A stretch of 64,000 bases of DNA from Pseudomonas sp. B33.4 (GTDB lineage: Bacteria > Pseudomonadota > Gammaproteobacteria > Pseudomonadales > Pseudomonadaceae): contig NZ_CP140706.1 of NCBI RefSeq assembly GCF_034555375.1, positions 4,765,001 to 4,829,000 of the forward strand, read 5' to 3'. The number at the start of each line of letters is the position of its first letter. Position 1 is the first letter of the stretch. Below the pieces are notes generated by a model that made no database searches, had not been told where the DNA came from, and worked only from the letters and a program-made list of their open reading frames with translations. Positions 24,675-34,858 of the stretch are shown piece after piece. The translations under genes were made by a program, and so were the position numbers.

Positions 24675-25550
24675 TCAATCCGCAAAGCGCGTACAGAGTT
24701 TTCCTGCAACATCAACGCGCATTGTCATTACCGCGCCATCCAGTGGATGGTTGTTCGGACTCTTGGCGCTGGTGATAAACAGGGTTTTCAGGTCTTCACC
24801 GCCGAATACACAACTGGTCGGGCGGCTGACGGGCAGGTCGATTTTGCGCTCGACTTTGCCATCCGGTGACAGACGCAGCAGGCAACTGCCGTCCCAGCGG
24901 GCATTCCAGATGTAGCCTTCGGCGTCCATTGCGGACCCATCCGGGCCGCCCTGCTGGTCGGGGCCGTACCAGGTTTCAGCCGCGCCAAGGTTGCCGTCGG
25001 TGTGAATGAAATATCGGTAGAGCGTGCTGTCGAGACTGTCGCCGAACAACAGCGTGGTGCCGTCGTCGCTCCACAACAAGGTGTTGGGAATTCCCAGATT
25101 ACGCAGTAACGGTGTGACACGCTTATCGGGATCGACGCGGAACAAACCACCGGAACGACGAACGATTGGCAGATCTTCGCCCAGCTCGCCGATGTTGTTC
25201 TGCATGGTGCCGAGCCACAGGCGACCTTGGCCATCGCAGCGTGCTTCGTTGGGGCGATTACCCGGTTGCGGGTCGGCGACGCAGAACAGCGTCAGACGTG
25301 GTTCGAGGCCCGGAGAGTCGAGATCGAGACGGTACACGCCGCCGCTCAAGGTCACCAGTGCATCGCCGCTGGCGCAGGGGATGAACGCGGAAACATGTTC
25401 GGGCATCTGCCAGATCTGTACGTTCTGGCCGATCAGACGCAGGGCCTGTTTACCGGCGATATCGACCCAGTACAGTGCCTGGGTCGGTGCGTCCCAGAAT
25501 GGGCCTTCGCCGAGCTGGGCGCGGTGTTGGGTCAGGGCGGTCCACGTCAT
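24675..25550 (-). CDS. SMP-30/gluconolactonase-family lactonase
   Basis: A 291-residue six-bladed propeller lactonase. LGEGPFWDAPTQALYWVDI holds the metal-binding glutamate, and NRPNEARCDGQGRLWLGTM and GPDGSAMDAEGYIWNARWDG hold the asparagine and aspartate ligands. It would open the aldonolactone made by the SDR, giving galactonate (or arabinonate). It is transcribed from the GntR side; a REP pair separates the two genes. Confidence 0.9.
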   Translation of the reverse strand: MTWTALTQHRAQLGEGPFWDAPTQALYWVDIAGKQALRLIGQNVQIWQMPEHVSAFIPCASGDALVTLSGGVYRLDLDSPGLEPRLTLFCVADPQPGNRPNEARCDGQGRLWLGTMQNNIGELGEDLPIVRRSGGLFRVDPDKRVTPLLRNLGIPNTLLWSDDGTTLLFGDSLDSTLYRYFIHTDGNLGAAETWYGPDQQGGPDGSAMDAEGYIWNARWDGSCLLRLSPDGKVERKIDLPVSRPTSCVFGGEDLKTLFITSAKSPNNHPLDGAVMTMRVDVAGKLCTRFAD

Positions 25551-25578
25551 ATCAACTCCTTCTTTGTAGTTGTTTTAC

Positions 25579-25667
25579 TGTGGGAGCGAGCTTGCTCGCG
25601 AATGCGTCGTGTCAGTCAATGATGATGTATCTGACTTGACGCATTCGCGAGCAAGCTCGCTCCCACA
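25579..25667. repeat. REP-type inverted pair
   Basis: Arms TGTGGGAGCGAGCTTGCTCG and reverse complement (GCAAGCTCGCTCCCACA) flank a roughly 25-base centre, between the GntR/FCD gene and the lactonase gene. Confidence 0.82.
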
Positions 25668-25683
25668 GGGGATCTCGGTGTAT

Positions 25684-26400
25684 TCAGCTGGCTTTTCTGT
25701 CGGCCATGACTTTCGGGTAGAAACGTTTGATCGCCAGATCCGCATTGTCGATCAGGGTCATGCACGCCCACACACCGCGGGCGGAATCGCGGGCGGCGAT
25801 GGCATCCGCCATGTCTTTGTGGATCGGCAAAGTGCGGCGCAGTTCATCCGGGTCGGCCGCAGAAACTTCAAATGACACCGCGAGCAACGCGCCGAGCGCC
25901 GGGACCATTTGTTCGATGAACTGATTGTGGCTCGCCGCGAGGATGCACTCGTGGAAGGACTGATCGGCGCGGTTGTAATCGGTGCTGCTGTCGACCGCGC
26001 GCTCGAGGGCGTTGTAAGCCAGTTGCACCGCTTCAATCTGTTCCAGCGTCGCGCGCTCGCACGCCCAGCGCACGGCCATCGGTTCGATGGTGCGGCGCAG
26101 ATCGAGCAGGTCATCGACAAAGTTTTCCGGCAGGCCATTACGCGACAGCCAACCGACGACTTGTGGATCAAACAGATTCCAGCGCCGAACCGGCAGCACG
26201 CGGGTGCCGACTTTTGGCCCGACTTCGAGCATGCCTTTGGCAACGAGGGTTTTGATTGCTTCGCGAATCACCGTGCGGCTGACCCCGAGCTGTTCGCCGA
26301 GATCGGCCTCGACCTTGATGGTCTGCCCCGGTTTGACCTGGCCAGCGGCGATCCAGCTGCCCAGCCAGTCGACCGTGGATGCGTGATAGCTGCTGGACAT
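25684..26400 (-). CDS. GntR-family regulator with FCD domain
   Basis: A 238-residue protein. The N-terminal winged helix reads DLGEQLGVSRTVIREAIKTLVAKGML, and the helical FCD ligand domain carries DLRRTIEPMAVRWACERA and SFHECILAASHN metal-site residues. E. coli DgoR, the galactonate repressor, is of this family. It heads the lactonase-SDR-araFGH cluster. The ATG at 26400 with GAGG five bases upstream is preferred to the GTG at 26406. Confidence 0.88.
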   Translation of the reverse strand: MSSSYHASTVDWLGSWIAAGQVKPGQTIKVEADLGEQLGVSRTVIREAIKTLVAKGMLEVGPKVGTRVLPVRRWNLFDPQVVGWLSRNGLPENFVDDLLDLRRTIEPMAVRWACERATLEQIEAVQLAYNALERAVDSSTDYNRADQSFHECILAASHNQFIEQMVPALGALLAVSFEVSAADPDELRRTLPIHKDMADAIAARDSARGVWACMTLIDNADLAIKRFYPKVMADRKAS

Positions 26401-26437
26401 GAACACCTCAAAGCGGATCGCGATGGGTGTCCAAGCT

Positions 26438-26453
26438 AATCATCATATGATTA
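26438..26453. promoter_or_regulatory. Candidate GntR operator, autoregulatory
   Basis: AATCATCATATGATTA, containing the ATCATATGAT palindrome, about 40 bases upstream of the GntR/FCD start. The first 14 bases match the motif upstream of araF with one difference. Confidence 0.55.
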
Positions 26454-26472
26454 AGTGTCAACGACAATCCCC

Positions 26473-26562
26473 TGTAGGAGTGAGCCTGCTCGCGATTGCG
26501 GAGTGTCAGTCACCACAAGGATTGACTGATCCACCGCTATCGCGAGCAGGCTCACTCCTACA
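26473..26562. repeat. REP-type inverted pair
   Basis: Arms TGTAGGAGTGAGCCTGCTCG and reverse complement, between the GntR/FCD promoter and the DUF1285 gene. Confidence 0.82.
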
Positions 26563-26577
26563 GGGGGGATGTGTGTC

Positions 26578-27138
26578 TCAGGGTTCGAGGCCGATGCGGA
26601 AGAACTCGCCGCCGCTCCACACACCGAGCCAGCGCTGCCCGCCGATTTCGCGGCTGACCGCCAGTTCCACCAGTTGGTAGAACACATTGCGATGAATCAG
26701 CGCTTCAAGGTTGGTGCGCACATGTACGTAAGGCGCAGGCTCCTGCGTCGCCGGATCGATCTCGACGCGGATCGGATGCTCCGGCCCGGCCTCGGCGGTT
26801 TCTTCAACGTTGGTGGTGAAGCGCAACAACTGCGCCTCCCCTTCGCCTTCAACCTCGACCGCAATCGCCACAAACGGCGCATCATCAACTTTGATCCCGA
26901 CCCTCTCGACCGGGGTGATCAGGAAATAATCATCGCCATCGCGGCGCATGATCGTCGAGAACAGTTTGACCATCGGCTTGCGTCCGATCGGCGTGCCCAG
27001 GTAGTACCAGGTGCCGTCGCGGGCGATACGCATGTCGATGTCGCCGCAGAAGTCCGGGTTCCACAAGTGCACCGGCGGCAAGCCTTTGGTTTTCGGGATC
27101 TGTCCCAACAGGTCATTGGCTTTTTGCGGGCCACTCAT
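26578..27138 (-). CDS. DUF1285 family protein
   Basis: A 186-residue protein of the DUF1285 family, common in proteobacteria. [23 protein letters not shown] and [20 protein letters not shown] are its conserved blocks. No signal peptide or membrane segment. Function unknown. It follows the DUF4823 lipoprotein gene by 15 bases and is probably cotranscribed. Confidence 0.85.
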   Translation of the reverse strand: MSGPQKANDLLGQIPKTKGLPPVHLWNPDFCGDIDMRIARDGTWYYLGTPIGRKPMVKLFSTIMRRDGDDYFLITPVERVGIKVDDAPFVAIAVEVEGEGEAQLLRFTTNVEETAEAGPEHPIRVEIDPATQEPAPYVHVRTNLEALIHRNVFYQLVELAVSREIGGQRWLGVWSGGEFFRIGLEP

Positions 27139-27153
27139 GGCGTTCTCCTTGAA

Positions 27154-27759
27154 TTATTGGTCGCCGACTCCCAACAGGCTGCGCGCGTACTGTGCCAGCG
27201 GCGGGCCGATCAGGTCTTCAGGCTTGCTGTCGTGGAACGTCAGTAAACCGCCACGACTCTTGATCCGTGCAGTATCAATCAAATACTGGGTGCTGGTCTC
27301 GATCAACATGATCTGAATCACACCGCCATCGATGCCGAGGCGATCGACCGCCTCTTCATCAAGCCATTCATCGGAGTTGCCGATGCGGTCGTCAGCCTTG
27401 GCGAAACGCGTGTACAGCAGATAGTGGGCGCCGGCATCGCGAGCTTCGCCCATCGCCTGATCGAGACCTTCCGGCGCACGGGCGCGGCGAACCATCGGGA
27501 AGTATTCGACGAAACCTTTGAAGGCTTCTTCGGCCACGACGTTGGGGCGCGGGTAAGAACCACCCGGTGGTGCAAAGGCGCCTTGGGCGATGTAGATGAA
27601 CGAGTCCGGCTGAATGCGGAAGTTGTTTACGCGACGGCTGTCGCTGTGATCCAGCAAGCCCGCATCGCTCATCTGGTAGCGAGTGCCTTCGGCCATATCG
27701 CTGACAGTCATACAGCCGCCGAGTGCCAAAACGGCCAGCAGCAAAACCAGGCTACGCAT
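27154..27759 (-). CDS. DUF4823 family lipoprotein
   Basis: A 201-residue protein with a lipoprotein signal (MRSLVLLLAVLALGGC, cysteine 16), predicted to be lipid-anchored. The mature part (AGLLDHSDSRRVNNFRIQPD) matches DUF4823. Function unknown. The ATG at 27759 with GGAGG upstream gives a proper signal peptide; the open frame to 27888 runs into repeat DNA. Confidence 0.85.
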   Translation of the reverse strand: MRSLVLLLAVLALGGCMTVSDMAEGTRYQMSDAGLLDHSDSRRVNNFRIQPDSFIYIAQGAFAPPGGSYPRPNVVAEEAFKGFVEYFPMVRRARAPEGLDQAMGEARDAGAHYLLYTRFAKADDRIGNSDEWLDEEAVDRLGIDGGVIQIMLIETSTQYLIDTARIKSRGGLLTFHDSKPEDLIGPPLAQYARSLLGVGDQ

Positions 27760-27853
27760 CCTATTCCTCCAGAGGCCGGTGACGGAAAACCGGCGAATGG
27801 CCGTTGGATGCAGCTTTTGCGCCAGCTCTGGTTCTTCATTGATTGTTAAATCG

Positions 27854-27924
27854 TATTCGCGAGCAGGCTCGCTCCCACAGGGGAACACATTCCAAGGTAG
27901 GAGCGAGCCTGCTCGCGAAAGCGG
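27854..27924. repeat. REP units in outward orientation
   Basis: Two REP units, CGCGAGCAGGCTCGCTCCCA and GGAGCGAGCCTGCTCGCGAA, lie in the opposite relative order to the other pairs, with about 20 bases between. It separates DUF4823 from moaA. Confidence 0.78.
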
Positions 27925-27928
27925 TAGT

Positions 27929-28897
27929 TCAGCCGCCGATGATTTTCATGACTGTTGCGCCGCCCGAGAAGGCCACTTCCTGCTTGTCGCCCAACGCCTT
28001 GACCAGCAATCGCTGGAGCGCTGGCAATGCCTGATGGCGCGGCTTGTCGAGCAGATCGCCGACATAGTGGCGGTTGCTCGACGACAGGCAGCCATGCAGC
28101 CAACCGGTCGACGACAAGCGCAGGCGCGAGCACGTCCGGCAGAACGGCACGCTTTCGTTGGCGATCACGCCGAAGTTGCCCAGACCGGAAATCGCGTAAC
28201 GCACGGCGGTAGCGTCTACGGGCGCGTCGGTTTGCGCGTACTCGTAACGTTCGCCGATCAACTCCAGCAACTGCTGCAGGCTGACGAACTGTTGCAGGAA
28301 CGCATTGTTGTCCTTGGCCAGATGGCCCATGCGCATCAGCTCGATGAAACGCAGTTCATAACCGCGCTCAAGGCAGTAATCGAGCAACGGCATCACCTGG
28401 TCGAGGTTCTGCCCGCGCAACGGCACCATATTGACTTTGATCTTGATCCCCGCCGCTTTCGCCTGATCCATACCATCGAGCACAGTCGCCAGGTCGCCGC
28501 CTCGGGCGATGCTGCGGAACGCGCTGGCATCGAGAGTATCGAGGGACACGTTGATCCGGCGCAGACCGGCATCCACCAGCAGCGGCAGTTTTTTCGCGAG
28601 GAGTTGACCGTTGGTGGTCAGGCTGATGTCGTCCAGCCCCATCTTGCCGACAGCGCTCATGAACGATTCGAGTTTGGGACTTACCAGCGGCTCGCCGCCG
28701 GTGATGCGCAGCCGTTCGATGCCGGCGGCTTCGATCAGATACGCCACGCCACGCGCCATGGCTTCGGCCGACAATTCATCCTGCGCAGCCACCAACCGCT
28801 TGCCGTTGGGCACGCAGTAGGTACACGCGTAATTGCAGGCTGAGGTCAGGCTGATCCGCAAATTGCGAAAACGCCTGCCTTGACGGTCAACGATCAT
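27929..28897 (-). CDS. moaA: GTP 3',8-cyclase MoaA
   Basis: A 322-residue radical SAM enzyme that starts molybdenum-cofactor synthesis. The SAM cluster motif is CNYACTYC, and the C-terminal cluster ligands appear in FCRTCSRLRLSSTGWLHGC. The protein ends in GG, as required for activity. No other moa genes adjoin, so it is an orphan copy. It would supply Moco to enzymes such as the IorAB-type oxidase at 49-52 kb. GGAG lies five bases before the ATG at 28897. Confidence 0.95.
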   Translation of the reverse strand: MIVDRQGRRFRNLRISLTSACNYACTYCVPNGKRLVAAQDELSAEAMARGVAYLIEAAGIERLRITGGEPLVSPKLESFMSAVGKMGLDDISLTTNGQLLAKKLPLLVDAGLRRINVSLDTLDASAFRSIARGGDLATVLDGMDQAKAAGIKIKVNMVPLRGQNLDQVMPLLDYCLERGYELRFIELMRMGHLAKDNNAFLQQFVSLQQLLELIGERYEYAQTDAPVDATAVRYAISGLGNFGVIANESVPFCRTCSRLRLSSTGWLHGCLSSSNRHYVGDLLDKPRHQALPALQRLLVKALGDKQEVAFSGGATVMKIIGG

Positions 28898-29034
28898 GAT
28901 CACTCCGGCGAAAGAATTTCGAGCCGCTAAAACTTGACTCACAAATCAAGTTTTAGCAAGCCCTATGCCTGAGTATATTCCTGCGGTACTGCGTCATGTA
29001 GCGAAATAATGGCGTAATAAGGCAACTGAATGGT

Positions 29035-29673
29035 TCAGCTGCTTGGGATTTCCGGATCGCGCTTGCGCTTGTTGCCCATGCGCACGCCGATGTCCATCAG
29101 GAACTGGAAGAAACCTTCCTGATCTTCCAGCACATTACTCCAGAACGGCGAGTGATACAGCGCCACAGCGCCGTGCACCAGCGCCCAGGCTGCGCAGTAG
29201 TGGAAGTACGGCGGCACGTCTTCGAGCTTGCCTTCGCTGATGCGGCCCTTGATCAGCAGGGTCAGGCGCTCGAAGTTCGAGGCACGGATCTTGTGCAGCT
29301 CCTCGACCATCTCCGGCACCTGATTGCCCTTGACCACCTTCTCTTCGAGGCGGTCGAACAGGCGATAGCGCTGCGGGTCACGCATGCGAAATTCGAAGTA
29401 GGCGCGGGACAGCGCTTCCTTGTCCTTGTCGACATCGGCCGAATGCAGCAGCTCGTTCAAATCACGCTCGTAATCGAGCATCAGGCGCAGATAGATCTCG
29501 GCCTTGGATTTGAAGTGCTTGTAGATCGTGCCTTTGCCGATACCCACGGCATCAGCAATCATCTCGACGGTGACACTGTCTTCACCCTGGTCGAGGAACA
29601 GCTTGAGCGCGGTATCGAGAATTTCTTGCTCGCGGCGACGAAACTCACGGACCTTACGAGGTTCTTTGTGCAT
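29035..29673 (-). CDS. TetR-family transcriptional regulator
   Basis: A 212-residue protein. Residues 10-60 are a TetR helix-turn-helix (EILDTALKLFLDQGEDSVTV, ADAVGIGKGTIYKHFKSKAE). The C-terminal half is the all-helical ligand and dimer domain. Target genes cannot be inferred. This position beside rgsA and tatD is conserved in Pseudomonas. Confidence 0.9.
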   Translation of the reverse strand: MHKEPRKVREFRRREQEILDTALKLFLDQGEDSVTVEMIADAVGIGKGTIYKHFKSKAEIYLRLMLDYERDLNELLHSADVDKDKEALSRAYFEFRMRDPQRYRLFDRLEEKVVKGNQVPEMVEELHKIRASNFERLTLLIKGRISEGKLEDVPPYFHYCAAWALVHGAVALYHSPFWSNVLEDQEGFFQFLMDIGVRMGNKRKRDPEIPSS

Positions 29674-29884
29674 AAGAAAAGGTCTGAAGGGTCAAAATTC
29701 GAAGCCGCGTATTATGCCTAACTTGCGCAAAAATGCACGGATCATCCGACCATATCTGTGTTTCTTGTTCGTTTTGAGAACGTTTTGGGCGCAATGAGAA
29801 CTCAACTGAAGCAAACGTATTCCAAATTTGTTTAAAAACCCCGACCGGCTCACTGGACTGCACGCCAGACTGATCAATACTTGA
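29674..29884. other. Intergenic region with tetR and rgsA promoters
   Basis: No ORF of interest. It must hold the minus-strand tetR promoter and, near 29872-29880, a CAATACTT element that resembles a stationary-phase -10 box for the sRNA to the right. Confidence 0.4.
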
Positions 29885-30004
29885 ACTGTCGGGCGACATC
29901 TCCCCCAAGTGTCGCGCCGATAAAGGTACCAAGGGACCGCGTGCCTTTGTTTTACTCCTAATGGTCTTAACCCGGATTCACCCCCCAGAACCCGGGTTTT
30001 TTTT
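29885..30004 (+). ncRNA. rgsA: Small RNA RgsA (P16)
   Basis: An intergenic plus-strand transcript unit with no ORF, ending in a strong terminator. The sequence (TGTCGGGCGACATC, GATAAAGGTACCAAGGG, TGCCTTTGTTTTACTCC) and its place between a tetR gene and tatD match the Pseudomonas sRNA RgsA, a Gac- and RpoS-dependent, Hfq-associated RNA of about 120 nt that aids oxidative stress survival. The 5' end is an estimate. Identification is from memory of the family. Confidence 0.75.
29969..30004 (+). terminator. Intrinsic terminator of rgsA
   Basis: AACCCGG pairs with CCGGGTT over a C-rich loop and is followed by a run of T. It faces the plus strand although no plus-strand protein gene precedes it, which itself indicates an sRNA. 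Confidence 0.85.
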
Positions 30005-30024
30005 GCCTGCGATTTGGCAATCGG

Positions 30025-30816
30025 CTACACGGCAGATTTAACACTCGCCAGCGGGAACAGGCGCTTGAAGTTCTCGGTGGTCTGCTCGGCAAAACGCTCG
30101 TAGTTTTCACCACGCAACATCGCCAGGAATTCCGCCACCTCGCGCACGTATTGCGGCAGGTTGGGCTTGCCGCGATAAGGAATCGGCGCCAGATACGGTG
30201 AATCGGTTTCCACCAGCAGACGATCCGCCGGGACTTTGCTCGCCACATCACGCAGAGCATCGGCATTACGGAAGGTGACGATGCCCGACAGGGAAATGTA
30301 ATAACCCATGTCCAGTGCAGCTTTGGCCATGTCCCAGTCTTCGGTAAAACAATGCAGTACACCGGCCTGCGGCAAGGCCACATCACGCAGCAACTCAAGG
30401 GTATCGGCACGGGCGCCACGGGTGTGGATGATCACCGGTTTGCCGGTCTGCTGCGCCGCTTGCAGGTGCAAGCGGAACGACTCCTGCTGTAATTCGGCAG
30501 CTTCAGGCTCGTAGTGATAGTCGAGGCCGGTTTCACCGATCGCCACCACTTTCGGGTGATTGAGTTCGTGCAGCAGCCAGTCCAGCGCAGGCGCCGCGCC
30601 CGGCTTCACATCCAGCGGATGCACACCGACCGAACAATCAACGTCGTCATAACGCTCAGCCAGGGCTTTGACGTCGGCAGCGTTGTCGGCGCTGACGCCG
30701 ATGCACAGGAAGTGCCCTACTCCGCGCTGCCGGGCTGCATCGAGTGCAGCATCCAGCGAACCGTCATGGGCGGCGAGGTCGAGGCGATCAAGGTGACAAT
30801 GGGAATCTACGAGCAT
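30025..30816 (-). CDS. tatD: TatD-family metal-dependent deoxyribonuclease
   Basis: A 263-residue TIM-barrel hydrolase. DSHCHLD at the N terminus, GETGLDYH, HTRGA and ETDSPYLAP are the metal-binding and active-site motifs. It is the last gene of the minus-strand series after pilZ, 14 bases downstream. Confidence 0.93.
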   Translation of the reverse strand: MLVDSHCHLDRLDLAAHDGSLDAALDAARQRGVGHFLCIGVSADNAADVKALAERYDDVDCSVGVHPLDVKPGAAPALDWLLHELNHPKVVAIGETGLDYHYEPEAAELQQESFRLHLQAAQQTGKPVIIHTRGARADTLELLRDVALPQAGVLHCFTEDWDMAKAALDMGYYISLSGIVTFRNADALRDVASKVPADRLLVETDSPYLAPIPYRGKPNLPQYVREVAEFLAMLRGENYERFAEQTTENFKRLFPLASVKSAV

Positions 30817-30830
30817 AAAAAAACGGCTAC

Positions 30831-31187
30831 TTACATCGTATGAGTGGGACGGTCGGATTTCAGGGCTCCGGCCAGATGGGTTTCGATGCGACTGCGCGCG
30901 GTGTTGTCGCCATCGTTGAACTGCACGCCGACACCGGCGGCGCGATTGCCCTGCGCACCTTTGGGCGTGATCCAGGCGACCTTGCCGGCCACCGGAATTT
31001 TCTCGGCCTCGTCCATCAGGTTGAGCAGCATGAACACCTCGTCGCCCAACTTGTAGCTCTTGTTGGTCGGGATGAACAAGCCACCGTTCTTGATGAACGG
31101 CATGTAAGCGGCGTAGAGCACCGACTTGTCCTTGATGGTCAGGGACAAAATGCCGTTGCGTGGCCCCGGGCTGACGGGTTCATTCAT
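30831..31187 (-). CDS. pilZ: Type IV pilus PilZ protein
   Basis: A 118-residue PilZ-fold protein, the same length as the type IV pilus assembly factor. It begins MNEPVSPGPRNGILSLTIKD with GGAGG five bases upstream. The RxxxR c-di-GMP motif is absent, as in the founding PilZ protein, which acts with PilF/FimX rather than binding c-di-GMP itself. Confidence 0.93.
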   Translation of the reverse strand: MNEPVSPGPRNGILSLTIKDKSVLYAAYMPFIKNGGLFIPTNKSYKLGDEVFMLLNLMDEAEKIPVAGKVAWITPKGAQGNRAAGVGVQFNDGDNTARSRIETHLAGALKSDRPTHTM

Positions 31188-31229
31188 GTTGACCTCCACT
31201 GCTGATGGTCAGAGTCTAGGTACACATTC

Positions 31230-32847
<1,618 letters not shown>

Positions 32848-32857
32848 TTATTCAAAG

Positions 32858-34039
32858 TCATTGCGTGTTTTGTGGGGCGGCGGCTTCCGGTGCCGGGGTC
32901 GGCGCAGACTCCTGAGCTGGAACCTGCGGCAACGCTTCCGGCGCCGTATCCGGTGATGCGGCTGGAATCGCTTCTTCCGTCGCTGGAGCAGCTTCAGGCG
33001 TTACCGCCGGCGCGGGGCTGGAACGGTAATCCGCACGGCGCTTGAGCTGATACTCACGCACCGCATTGTTATGCGCATCGAGATCATCAGAGAAGACATG
33101 GCTGCCGTCGCCACGTGCAACGAAGTACAGACTTGTCCCTTCCACTGGATTCAGCGCCGCGTGAATCGCCTCACGACCGACCATCGCAATCGGCGTCGGC
33201 GGCAAGCCGGGAATCACGTAGGTGTTATACGCCGTCGGCTCCTTCAGATGGGCACGGGTCAACTTGCCGGTGTAGCGATCGCCCAAGCCATAAATGACGG
33301 TCGGATCGGTCTGCAATTGCATGCCCAGAGCCATGCGACGCACGAAGACCCCGGCGATCTGCCCGCGCTCCTGGGGTACGCCGGTTTCCTTCTCGACCAG
33401 CGACGCCATGATCAATGCTTGATAGGGCTCAGTGTACGGCGTATCGGCCGAACGCTTTTCCCATTCATTGGCGAGCACTTCGTCGAGACGATCAAAGGCT
33501 TTCTTCAGCAGTTCGGCATCAGACATGCCACGCACGAAGCGGTAGGTATCGGGGAAGAAACGCCCTTCCGGGAACAACCCTTTATGACCAATCTTCGCCA
33601 TGACGTCGCTGTCGCTCAAACCGTTCAGGGTCTGTTCGATTTTTTCGTCTTTGGCCAACGCCGCGCGCACTTGATGGAAGTTCCAGCCTTCAACCAGCGT
33701 CAGACTGTACTGAACCACGTCGCCACGCTTCCACAAGTCGATCAGACCGTTGACAGTCATGCCCGGCTGCATGCGGTATTCACCGCTGTGGATCGGTGTA
33801 CCGGCGAGGTTGAAGCGCCAATAGACCCGCAACCAGAACGCGTCCTTGATGACGCCATCGGTTTCGAGTGAAAGGAAAGTACGGGTCGGGGTGGAGCCTT
33901 TCGGCACATCCAGCAGTTCTTCCTGCGTGATGTTCAGAGGCTGTTCCAGTGCGCTGTGAATCTTCCAGGCGCTGGCGCCCATCAACAGCCCTGCCAGAAC
34001 CAGTCCGGTTTCCAGCAGCAGCAAAAGTTTACGTCTCAC
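32858..34039 (-). CDS. mltG: Endolytic murein transglycosylase MltG
   Basis: A 393-residue inner-membrane protein with one N-terminal transmembrane segment and a YceG domain. The catalytic glutamate is in ASLVEKETG; FPEGRFFPDTY and YNTYVIPGLPPTPI are conserved blocks. It cuts nascent glycan strands. The last 50 residues are an unusual Pro/Ala/Glu-rich tail (TPEAAPATEEAIPAASPDTA) beyond the conserved domain. Confidence 0.94.
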   Translation of the reverse strand: MRRKLLLLLETGLVLAGLLMGASAWKIHSALEQPLNITQEELLDVPKGSTPTRTFLSLETDGVIKDAFWLRVYWRFNLAGTPIHSGEYRMQPGMTVNGLIDLWKRGDVVQYSLTLVEGWNFHQVRAALAKDEKIEQTLNGLSDSDVMAKIGHKGLFPEGRFFPDTYRFVRGMSDAELLKKAFDRLDEVLANEWEKRSADTPYTEPYQALIMASLVEKETGVPQERGQIAGVFVRRMALGMQLQTDPTVIYGLGDRYTGKLTRAHLKEPTAYNTYVIPGLPPTPIAMVGREAIHAALNPVEGTSLYFVARGDGSHVFSDDLDAHNNAVREYQLKRRADYRSSPAPAVTPEAAPATEEAIPAASPDTAPEALPQVPAQESAPTPAPEAAAPQNTQ

Positions 34040-34042
34040 AAA

Positions 34043-34858
34043 TCAGGCATCCAGTAGGGCGCGGGCAATGGTTTGCAGTTTACGGGTGAGCGGGCCAACC
34101 GACCAGCTCAGTGCAGCGTAGGCGCGTACCGGCCAGACGCCATACACGCTGTTGCAGATAAAGACTTCGTCGGCCCATTGCAGCTGTTCGAGGCTGATGT
34201 CGGCGACTTGGGTGGGGATGGCCAATGACTCGGCCTGAAACAATATTTCCGCGCGCATCACTCCGGCGACGCCGCAGCGCTTCAGATCCGGTGTGATCAA
34301 CACACCGTCGCGTACCAGAAACACGTTGCTGAACACGCCCTCAATCACTCGACCGGCCTGATCGAGCATCAAGCCTTCGGCGTGCTCGCTGTCCTGCCAT
34401 TCGGCACGGGCGAGAACCTGTTCAAGGCGATTGAGGTGTTTGAGCCCGGCGAGCAACGGCTGCGTAGCCAGGCGCGTGCTGCACGGGAACAGGCGCACGC
34501 CCTGCTCGGCATGAACAGCAGGATAAGCAGCAGGAGGATTGCCTTGCAGGATGCGTCGGCCCGGCGCCGCCGGATCGGGCGCATAACCGCGCAAACCGTC
34601 ACCACGGCTGAGGATGAGCTTGAGCACGCCCTCACCCATGGCGGCGGCGTAGCTCAGCAGCTCTTGGCGAATCAGCTCGATATCGGCCGCGATGGCCAGA
34701 CGCAAACAGCCATCGGCCAATCGCGTCAGGTGTCGATCCAGCAGGATCGGCTGGCCGCCACGCACGGCGACAGTCTCGAACAGACCATCGCCGTAAGCCA
34801 GGCCGCGATCTTTCAGCGACAGAGCGTCAGCCGGTTGACCGTCGACCCAGCAGTCCAT
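34043..34858 (-). CDS. pabC: Aminodeoxychorismate lyase
   Basis: A 271-residue fold-type IV PLP enzyme giving p-aminobenzoate and pyruvate from aminodeoxychorismate, for folate. GDGLFETVAVRGGQP at the N terminus and KHLNRLEQVLAR (expected PLP lysine) are family motifs. Its start and the fabF stop share one base, so the two genes are coupled. Confidence 0.94.
   Translation of the reverse strand: MDCWVDGQPADALSLKDRGLAYGDGLFETVAVRGGQPILLDRHLTRLADGCLRLAIAADIELIRQELLSYAAAMGEGVLKLILSRGDGLRGYAPDPAAPGRRILQGNPPAAYPAVHAEQGVRLFPCSTRLATQPLLAGLKHLNRLEQVLARAEWQDSEHAEGLMLDQAGRVIEGVFSNVFLVRDGVLITPDLKRCGVAGVMRAEILFQAESLAIPTQVADISLEQLQWADEVFICNSVYGVWPVRAYAALSWSVGPLTRKLQTIARALLDA

Noticed and set aside
1111..27924. 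CRISPR array suggested by repeated similar units
   Set aside because: The units are dispersed inverted REP pairs in separate gaps, not direct repeats with regular unique spacers.
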